Shown here one piece after another: positions 1-5,780 of a stretch of 5,780 nucleotides of DNA. The stretch is from Ruminococcaceae bacterium UBA6364 (GTDB taxonomy: Bacteria > Bacillota > Clostridia > Oscillospirales > Acutalibacteraceae), in NCBI GenBank assembly GCA_002440045.1, contig DJRI01000139.1, positions 1 through 5,780 on the forward strand, written 5' to 3'. Position 1 is the first letter of the stretch. Every line of letters begins with the position of its first letter. The notes under the pieces were generated by a model. That model was given only the letters and a program-made list of their open reading frames with translations, was not told where the DNA came from and did no database searches. Both the position numbers and the translations under genes were made by a program.

Positions 1-1041
<1,041 letters not shown>

Positions 1042-1051
1042 TTTTTCTTTA

Positions 1052-1098
1052 GCGCGGACACAAGGCAAAACAAAGCCCGCCGATTTAAAAATCCGCAC
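1052..1098 (-). other. Long-loop inverted repeat in the hpt-ftsH gap
   Basis: The 95-nt gap 1030-1124 contains GTGCGGA (1098-1092) and TCCGCGC (1058-1052) on the minus strand. They can pair over 7 bp with one G-U pair, leaving a loop of about 33 nt. There is no U-tract directly after the second arm, only an A-rich run leading into the ftsH ribosome binding site, so it does not look like an intrinsic terminator. It may be chance. The rest of the gap is AT-rich, with no promoter that has both a good -35 and a good -10 box. Confidence 0.2.
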
Positions 1099-1124
1099 TG
1101 TTTATTAATATATTTTGCACAGAA

Positions 1125-1679
1125 TCAATCCTTATAAACCTCTTCTTTTAAAACGCCTATATAAGGAAGATTTCTGTAATATTCGCTGTAATCAAGACCG
1201 TAACCGACAATAAATTCGTTAGGCACTTTGCAGCCGACATACTCGGCATAAAGGTCAACCTCACGGCGCTCGGGCTTGTCAAACAGAGTACATATTCTTA
1301 TGCTGTTGGGGTTGCGCGCAAGAAGAATTTCCTGTATGTAGTTAAGAGTTTTGCCGCTGTCAAGAATATCCTCAACAATCAAAAGGTCTTTGCCCTCAAT
1401 GTTGACGTCAAGGTCTTTAATGATTTTAACAACGCCCGATGATTTTGTGCCGTTGCCGTAGCTTGAAACCGACATAAAGTCAATGTTGCAGGGAATTGTT
1501 ATATTACGCATAAGGTCCGCCATAAAAATAACAGAGCCTTTTAAAACGCTTACCATAAGAAGATTTTTGTCTTTATAGTCTTCACTTATCTGTCTGCCGA
1601 GGTCGGCGACGATTTTATGAAGCTCGTCTTCACCTATGAGTATGCGCTCAATGTCGTTTTTCATAACCTTGCCAATCAT
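1125..1679 (-). CDS. hpt: Hypoxanthine phosphoribosyltransferase
   Basis: Cytoplasmic purine-salvage enzyme that joins hypoxanthine (usually also guanine) to PRPP, giving IMP or GMP and pyrophosphate. At 184 residues it has normal bacterial length. Visible motifs: the pyrophosphate loop LKGS at 46-49; the flexible catalytic loop SSYGNGTKSSG at 72-82; the PRPP signature IVEDILDSGKTL at 101-112, with acidic pair E103/D104 and probable catalytic base D107; K135 in FDKPERR, expected to contact the purine; and VGYGLDYSEYYRNLPYIG at 158-175, which holds the late acidic residue D163. The first ATG (1677-1679) was chosen because AAGGAG sits 7 nt before it; a second ATG at codon 6 lacks such a site. 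The start overlaps the tilS stop as ATGA, which points to translational coupling. In B. subtilis, HprT and TilS have been reported to act together as an activator of ftsH; whether that applies here is not visible. Confidence 0.97.
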   Translation of the reverse strand: MIGKVMKNDIERILIGEDELHKIVADLGRQISEDYKDKNLLMVSVLKGSVIFMADLMRNITIPCNIDFMSVSSYGNGTKSSGVVKIIKDLDVNIEGKDLLIVEDILDSGKTLNYIQEILLARNPNSIRICTLFDKPERREVDLYAEYVGCKVPNEFIVGYGLDYSEYYRNLPYIGVLKEEVYKD

Positions 1680-3052
1680 AATTCTTCTCCTTCTGCAATA
1701 TAAAAATTAACGGTATCCGGCGTTGCTCTGCATCTTGAAGAAGAGCCGAAACCGTATATCCACACAATACCCAGGTCGTCCGATATAATCGGCACGAACG
1801 CCCTTTTTTCGGGCGGAATTTTCGCCTCGTTAAAAAGCTTTTTCAAGGACTTTGAAACTTTTCGTTTCGGCAACGAAAACACATCGCCCTCAAGGCGCGT
1901 TCTTAACATCGGTGTACCGATTATTTTATCACAGTCTATCAAATTAGCCAATACAATTTGGTTAACTTTTTTTGAATTATTTGTATATTTTTTCACGCTG
2001 ACAAAATATTTGCCGAAATTTGCGCCGAACGGAACTTCGCTTATCGGGACGCTTTGAAAAGAATGCTCTTCTTCATTTTCGGCAGTGTGAATTTCAAGCG
2101 AAAACACATCGCCCTTTGCAAAGCAGAAATAATCGCCGAAAAGCTGTACCTTGCCGCCGTTTTTTATAACCTCGGCAACAGCCGATATTTTTGAATAATC
2201 AAGCGAAGAATTGCAAAAATCTTTTGTAACCGAAGAAATCAGCGCATAAAGCACCGCATCGTGAAGGCTTAAAAGAATTTCACGGCTGTAGGTGTTATCG
2301 CCCGTTCTTGCTTTCTCGATTGCTTCTTTTGCCGCCGACTCAACAAAATCGGCGCACATAAACGCACTTTCCGAAAAGCGCGAAAACGCACCGACAGCGC
2401 CTGAATTGAGTTTTTTTAGCTCTGGCAAAACAAGGTGGCGTATGCGGTTACGCGAATAATCGTCCGAAAAGTTTGTACTGTCAGTCACAAATGCAAGCGA
2501 ATTTTCACGGCAATAGTTTTCAATATCGCTGCGGCTTGAAAAAAGAATGGGTCTTATAATGTTGCCGCGCACGGGCGGAATACCCGCGCCCCTTAAAGAA
2601 GTGCCGCGAGAAATGTTAAAAAGAACGGTTTCGGCATTGTCGTTTGCGTTGTGAGCAGTAGCAATTTTGTTGAAGCCCGACTCTTCGCAAACGCGCTCAA
2701 ACGCATTGTAGCGAAGCCGCCTGCCACAGGCCTCAAGCCCCTCGCCCGTCACTTTTGAAACGGCGGGACAGTCATACTCAAAAAGCCTATATTCAACAGA
2801 AAGGCGCTCGCAAAGCTTTTTTGTAAATTCCGCATCGAAAAGAGCCTCGTCTCCGCGAATGCCGTGATTAATGTGAACGGCAATAAGCGAAAGCTCGTAT
2901 TCTTCTTTCAAAGAACAAAGAGTATGCAAAAGGCACACGGAATCAGCGCCGCCCGAAACGCCGACAACTATTTTGTCGCCGAACGAGAGCATTTTGTGCT
3001 TGTTTATAAATCGCCTGCACTCTTCTAAAAACTGTTTGGAATTAAGGCTCAT
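1676..3052 (-). CDS. tilS: tRNA(Ile)-lysidine synthetase
   Basis: ATP-dependent enzyme that attaches lysine to C34 of the tRNA-Ile with a CAU anticodon, making lysidine so that it reads AUA and is charged with isoleucine. Numbered from ATG 3050-3052 (458 residues). The PP-loop SGGADS is at 33-38. The second nucleotide-binding segment HNANDNAET is at 134-142, a variant of the common HHxDDQxET. The family-typical stretch DSTNFSDDYSRNRIRH is at 191-206. The C-terminal TilS domain covers about 383-455 and includes SLKKLFNEAKIPPEKR (402-417). The length is typical of the long form. The start is uncertain: the ATG abuts GGAG with no spacer, while an in-frame TTG at 3062-3064 adds four residues but has no clear ribosome binding site. 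Either start lies inside the end of dnaB (overlap of 11 or 23 nt), so re-initiation after dnaB translation is likely. The stop overlaps the hpt start. Confidence 0.95.
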   Translation of the reverse strand: MSLNSKQFLEECRRFINKHKMLSFGDKIVVGVSGGADSVCLLHTLCSLKEEYELSLIAVHINHGIRGDEALFDAEFTKKLCERLSVEYRLFEYDCPAVSKVTGEGLEACGRRLRYNAFERVCEESGFNKIATAHNANDNAETVLFNISRGTSLRGAGIPPVRGNIIRPILFSSRSDIENYCRENSLAFVTDSTNFSDDYSRNRIRHLVLPELKKLNSGAVGAFSRFSESAFMCADFVESAAKEAIEKARTGDNTYSREILLSLHDAVLYALISSVTKDFCNSSLDYSKISAVAEVIKNGGKVQLFGDYFCFAKGDVFSLEIHTAENEEEHSFQSVPISEVPFGANFGKYFVSVKKYTNNSKKVNQIVLANLIDCDKIIGTPMLRTRLEGDVFSLPKRKVSKSLKKLFNEAKIPPEKRAFVPIISDDLGIVWIYGFGSSSRCRATPDTVNFYIAEGEEL

Positions 3053-4415
3053 CTCCGTATTCAACCAATGTCGAAAACAGCGTATACTGTGCGTCCCAAT
3101 GAAGCTTTACTCTGTCTGTAGGGCCGTGTCTGTTTTTGGCAATATCGACATCCGCCTTTGTCATATCGACATCCTCGGCGTCCTTTTTATCGTTTTTGTA
3201 ATAGCCCTCTCTGTAGAGCATAAGAACTATATCCGCGTCCTGCTCGATAGAGCCTGAGTCACGCAAATCAGAAAGGCTGGGTCTGTTTGAAGCCTTGCCG
3301 TTTTTTTCTGGTCCGCGCGAAAGCTGACAGCAAACAACCACGGGAATTTTAAGGTCTTTTGCAAGCAATTTTAAGCTTCGCGTAATTTCGGTTACTTCCT
3401 GCACGCGGTTTTCGCTCTTTTTTGCCGACTGCATAAGTCCCAAGTAGTCAACAATAATACAGTCAACGTTCTTCATTCGCCTGATTTTTGCTTTCATTTC
3501 GGGCACGGTTATAGTTGAAGTATCGTCAAAATAAAGCTCGCAGCTGCTTAAAAGCGCCGTGGCTTCGGCAATACGCATCCATTCCTCCTGCGAAATGTTG
3601 CCCGAGCGAAGCTTGTTTGACTCAACGCGCGCCTCGGTTGAAAGCACGCGGGACGCAAGCTGTTCGTTAGACATCTCAAGCGAGAAAAAGACGGTTCTTT
3701 TGCCGCGCATAGCAACGTTTCTGGCAATGTTAAGCGCAAAGCTTGTTTTGCCCATTGCGGGTCTTGCGCCGATAAGAATAAGGTCTGAGCGGTTAAGCCC
3801 CGATATCATTTCGTCAAGCTTTGAAAAGCCCGTGGGTATGCCTTTATATTCTTCGGCATTTTCTGACGTGATGTTGTGAAGCGTTGGGTAAACTTCGTTT
3901 GAAATAACATCGCTCAGGCGCTGAAAACCGCCCGAAGTCTTGCCTTTTCTTATGTCATATATGCGCTGTTCCGCCGCGTCAAGAATTTTATCGGCTTCAA
4001 GACTTCCCGAGGTTGCGTCTTCAATAGTATCGCGCGAAACGGAAATAAGCGTTCTTAAATAGAACTTATCCTTGACTATTTTGCAGTAATTCTCGATATT
4101 CGCAGTTGACGGAACAACCTGCGCGAGCTGAACGAGATAATTTTTGCCGGCGGCGTCGTCAAAACTGCCGTTTTCTTTAAGGCGTTCAAGCACTATAAGC
4201 GCGTCTATTTTAGAGCCGAGCGTATCAAGCGAAACAAGAACGTCAAAAATAGCCCTGTGCTGCGGCAGATAAAAATACTCTGAACGCACAAGCGTAAGCA
4301 CGGTGCTTAAAACCTCGGGGTCAATAAGAACAGACCCCAAAACCGCCTGCTCCGCTTCAATGCTGAACGGCATATTAAGACCGTCCTGCGACGCGGTAAA
4401 TCCTTTGTCGGGCAT
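3042..4415 (-). CDS. dnaB: Replicative DNA helicase DnaB (DnaC in Bacillus naming)
   Basis: Hexameric ATP-driven helicase that opens the replication fork and recruits primase. At 457 residues the length is usual for the family. The N-terminal helical domain spans about 15-115 and starts with the typical FSIEAEQAVLGSVLIDPE (17-34). A linker at about 155-195 leads to the RecA-like ATPase domain. That domain has Walker A GARPAMGKTS at 216-225 with K223, the probable catalytic glutamate E247 in FSLEMS, Walker B CIIVDYLGLM at 319-328 with D323, Q364 in CCQLSR, DLRDSGSIEQDADIVLMLYR at 383-402, and AKNRHGPT at 426-433 with the likely arginine finger R429. No intein interrupts the ATPase motifs, although DnaB is a frequent intein host. 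The ATG follows the rplI stop after 3 nt; its ribosome binding site GAGGTG is formed by the last two rplI codons, six bases ahead. B. subtilis calls this gene dnaC. Confidence 0.98.
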   Translation of the reverse strand: MPDKGFTASQDGLNMPFSIEAEQAVLGSVLIDPEVLSTVLTLVRSEYFYLPQHRAIFDVLVSLDTLGSKIDALIVLERLKENGSFDDAAGKNYLVQLAQVVPSTANIENYCKIVKDKFYLRTLISVSRDTIEDATSGSLEADKILDAAEQRIYDIRKGKTSGGFQRLSDVISNEVYPTLHNITSENAEEYKGIPTGFSKLDEMISGLNRSDLILIGARPAMGKTSFALNIARNVAMRGKRTVFFSLEMSNEQLASRVLSTEARVESNKLRSGNISQEEWMRIAEATALLSSCELYFDDTSTITVPEMKAKIRRMKNVDCIIVDYLGLMQSAKKSENRVQEVTEITRSLKLLAKDLKIPVVVCCQLSRGPEKNGKASNRPSLSDLRDSGSIEQDADIVLMLYREGYYKNDKKDAEDVDMTKADVDIAKNRHGPTDRVKLHWDAQYTLFSTLVEYGDEP

Positions 4416-4428
4416 CTGTTACACCTCT
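4416..4428 (-). promoter_or_regulatory. dnaB ribosome binding site embedded in the end of rplI
   Basis: Read on the minus strand, the final rplI codons GAG GTG followed by the TAA stop form a good Shine-Dalgarno sequence (GAGGTG) six bases before the dnaB ATG. This fixes the dnaB start and suggests that ribosomes finishing bL9 restart on dnaB. Confidence 0.7.
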
Positions 4429-4862
4429 GTGACTTTAACCTTAAAATCCGCCGTTACGTTAGGATGAAGCTTGACCTGAACATTATATGTTCCGAAAGCC
4501 TTTATATCCTCGGCAACGAGCTTTCTTTTATCAACGCTGATGTTGAATGCCGCATTAACGGCAGAAGCAATCTCTTTAACCGTAACAGAGCCGAAAAGCT
4601 TGCCGTTTGCGCCGCCCTTGGCTTTAACGGTGACAATGGCGCCGTTAATCTTCGCGGCGTTTTCTTTTGCTGTTTTAAGCTCTTCTTCGGCTCTGAATTT
4701 TTCAGAGGACTGTTTGTTTTTAAGCTCTGACATAAGCTGAGCATTAAGCTCTGCGGCAAGCCCGCGCGGAAGAAGGAAGTTTCTGGCATAGCCCTCGGAA
4801 ACACTTACCTTCTCGCCCTTTTTGCCGAGATTTTTAACGTCACTTTTTAAAATAACTTCCAT
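4419..4862 (-). CDS. rplI: 50S ribosomal protein bL9
   Basis: Large-subunit protein that binds 23S rRNA near the base of the L1 stalk and helps keep the reading frame. At 147 residues it is a standard size. The N-terminal RNA-binding domain is at 1-40; G13, G16, V21, G24-Y25, N28-F29-L30, G34, A36 and N40 fit the L9 family signature as I remember it. A long charged connecting helix follows at about 41-74. The C-terminal domain spans about 75-147 and contains GKLFGSVT at 87-94. The ATG start is supported by AAAGGAGG seven bases upstream. It lies 54 nt downstream of gdpP and 3 nt before dnaB, the same neighbours as in B. subtilis. I see no leader structure or autogenous control site in the 54-nt gap. 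Confidence 0.98.
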   Translation of the reverse strand: MEVILKSDVKNLGKKGEKVSVSEGYARNFLLPRGLAAELNAQLMSELKNKQSSEKFRAEEELKTAKENAAKINGAIVTVKAKGGANGKLFGSVTVKEIASAVNAAFNISVDKRKLVAEDIKAFGTYNVQVKLHPNVTADFKVKVTEV

Positions 4863-4869
4863 AAGTGAG

Positions 4870-4877
4870 CCTCCTTT
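4870..4877 (-). promoter_or_regulatory. Strong ribosome binding site of rplI
   Basis: On the minus strand, AAAGGAGG lies seven bases before the ATG of rplI. It is the closest match to the Shine-Dalgarno consensus in the window, which suits an abundant ribosomal protein. The rest of the 54-nt gap 4863-4916 is AT-rich, with no hairpin followed by a T-run and no promoter that I trust. Confidence 0.75.
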
Positions 4878-4916
4878 ATAAATACATTAAACTGTTATTA
4901 CTCAATTAACTCGCGG

Positions 4917-5780
4917 TTATTTGGACTGTAAATAAGAATCTATAGCTTCTTTAAGCTTTGCTTCGGCGCTTTCAAGCGTGCAGTCTTTAAGCTGCGCCGC
5001 CGCCATTGTGCTGTGACCGCCGCCGCCGAGCTTTTCCATAATAAGCTGGACGTTCTCTTCGCCCAAAGAGCGCGCCGATATGTTTATAACATCGCCGAAA
5101 CGCGAAATAACGAACGAAGCGCGCACGCCGTCTATATTAAGCATTTCGTCAGCCGCTTTTGAAGAAATAATACGAAGGCTTTTGTCGTCGCTGTCTGTTA
5201 CAGCAATCATAAAGCCGTTGTAATTTTCACCTGCGGAAATAATCTTGTTTTTAAGCTCGATGTGAGCTTCGTCAACCGAGAAAAGCTTTTTGACAGTAAC
5301 CGTATTTGCGCCGTTATCGCGCAAAAACGCGGCGGCTTCAAACGTGCTTTTCGACGTTCTTAAAACATAGTCGCGCGTGTCAAGCACAATGCCCGAAAGA
5401 AGCCCCGTCGCAATTATAGGCGGAAGCTTTTCCTGCGAAGCTGAAGCGGAATACTCGATAAGCTCCGAAACCATTTCGCAGGTTGAAGACTGAGCCGGTC
5501 TGTGATAAAAAATCTCGGCATCCGAAATAAAATCTTCTACCTTGCGGTGGTGGTCGATGACAATTTGCGCAGTCGACATTTCATAAAGCTCCGGCGACTC
5601 GACAAGAGACGGTCTGTGCGTATCGACAACAATTACGAGCGTCGATTTGTCGCACATCTTAACGGCTTCCTCAGGCTCAATAAACAGCCTGTAGCCCGCA
5701 TCCTCGACAAGATTAATAAGCTCTGTCGCAAGCGTTTTTTTGCGGTCGACAACAATACGCGCTTCTACGCCGTTTGTTTC
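4917..5780 (-). CDS. gdpP: Cyclic-di-AMP phosphodiesterase GdpP, C-terminal DHH/DHHA1 part (cut by window edge)
   Basis: The reading frame is open to the right edge, giving 287 visible residues. The ATG at 5655-5657 is an internal methionine (visible residue 42), not the start. Visible DHH-phosphodiesterase motifs: VVDTHRP with D53, VIDHHRK with D76-H77-H78, and GIVLDTRDY with D134, all expected to bind the catalytic Mn ions. The DHHA1 domain follows, with GGGGH at 252-256, and the protein ends in a short helical tail. The first DHH motif (with its Asp pair), the degenerate GGDEF domain, the PAS domain and the two N-terminal membrane segments would lie outside the window. In this family the enzyme hydrolyses c-di-AMP to pApA and so affects potassium balance, cell wall stress and beta-lactam tolerance. 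The DTHRPSLVE to IDHHRK spacing and the neighbouring rplI and dnaB favour GdpP over NrnA or RecJ. Because the N-terminal half is missing, a stand-alone DHH protein cannot be fully excluded. Confidence 0.92.
   Translation of the reverse strand, partial: ETNGVEARIVVDRKKTLATELINLVEDAGYRLFIEPEEAVKMCDKSTLVIVVDTHRPSLVESPELYEMSTAQIVIDHHRKVEDFISDAEIFYHRPAQSSTCEMVSELIEYSASASQEKLPPIIATGLLSGIVLDTRDYVLRTSKSTFEAAAFLRDNGANTVTVKKLFSVDEAHIELKNKIISAGENYNGFMIAVTDSDDKSLRIISSKAADEMLNIDGVRASFVISRFGDVINISARSLGEENVQLIMEKLGGGGHSTMAAAQLKDCTLESAEAKLKEAIDSYLQSK

Noticed and set aside
2973..3257. A plus-strand open frame of 94 codons across the tilS/dnaB junction
   Set aside because: It lies antisense to two well-supported genes, resembles no protein I know, and is explained by their codon composition.
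3042..4415. A search for an intein or insertion in dnaB, a common intein host
   Set aside because: The Walker A, Walker B and DLRDSGSIEQ regions are continuous and the length is normal, so nothing is inserted.
4863..4916. A promoter for rplI with a TTGAGT -35 box and a TATAAA -10 box
   Set aside because: The spacing is about 19 bases and the -10 box overlaps the rplI ribosome binding site, so a transcript starting there would lack that site.
5014..5028. A short GCC-type repeat that could be a microsatellite
   Set aside because: It encodes the conserved GGGGH motif of the DHHA1 domain, so the repeat follows from four successive glycine codons.

Overview
The window holds six protein genes, all on the minus strand and read from right to left: gdpP (3' part) - rplI - dnaB - tilS - hpt - ftsH (5' part). 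The genes are packed tightly: gaps of 54, 3 and 95 nt and overlaps of 4 and about 11 nt. No gene on the plus strand, tRNA, rRNA, mobile element, CRISPR array or convincing terminator could be supported, and no stretch over about 100 bases lacks a gene. The content points to a Gram-positive member of the Bacillota, probably class Clostridia and perhaps Oscillospirales/Ruminococcaceae. The reasons are the gene order, the low-to-moderate GC with A-rich wobble positions, the strong AAGGAG-type ribosome binding sites and the clostridial flavour of the TilS and DnaB sequences. This placement is inference; no database was searched.

Right part (4917-5780): the C-terminal DHH/DHHA1 phosphodiesterase half of GdpP, which degrades c-di-AMP. 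It is followed by rplI (ribosomal protein bL9, 4419-4862) and dnaB (replicative helicase, 3042-4415). This trio matches the gdpP-rplI-dnaC block of Bacillus subtilis. Left part: tilS (tRNA-Ile lysidine synthetase), hpt (hypoxanthine phosphoribosyltransferase, 1125-1679) and ftsH (membrane AAA protease, 1-1029, running off the left edge). This trio matches the tilS-hprT-ftsH block of B. subtilis. Here the two blocks are joined, and the dnaB and tilS reading frames overlap.

The genes look co-transcribed and largely translationally coupled. Together they cover nucleotide signalling, ribosome assembly, replication, decoding of AUA codons, purine salvage and membrane protein quality control. This is ordinary housekeeping DNA and I found no new system. 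The one feature that stands out is the start of ftsH. The frame is closed by a TGA that lies inside the Shine-Dalgarno sequence, and the only well-placed initiation codon, at 1027-1029, is ATT. Either ftsH uses a rare AUU start or a single base is wrong there. The tilS start is also poorly defined.
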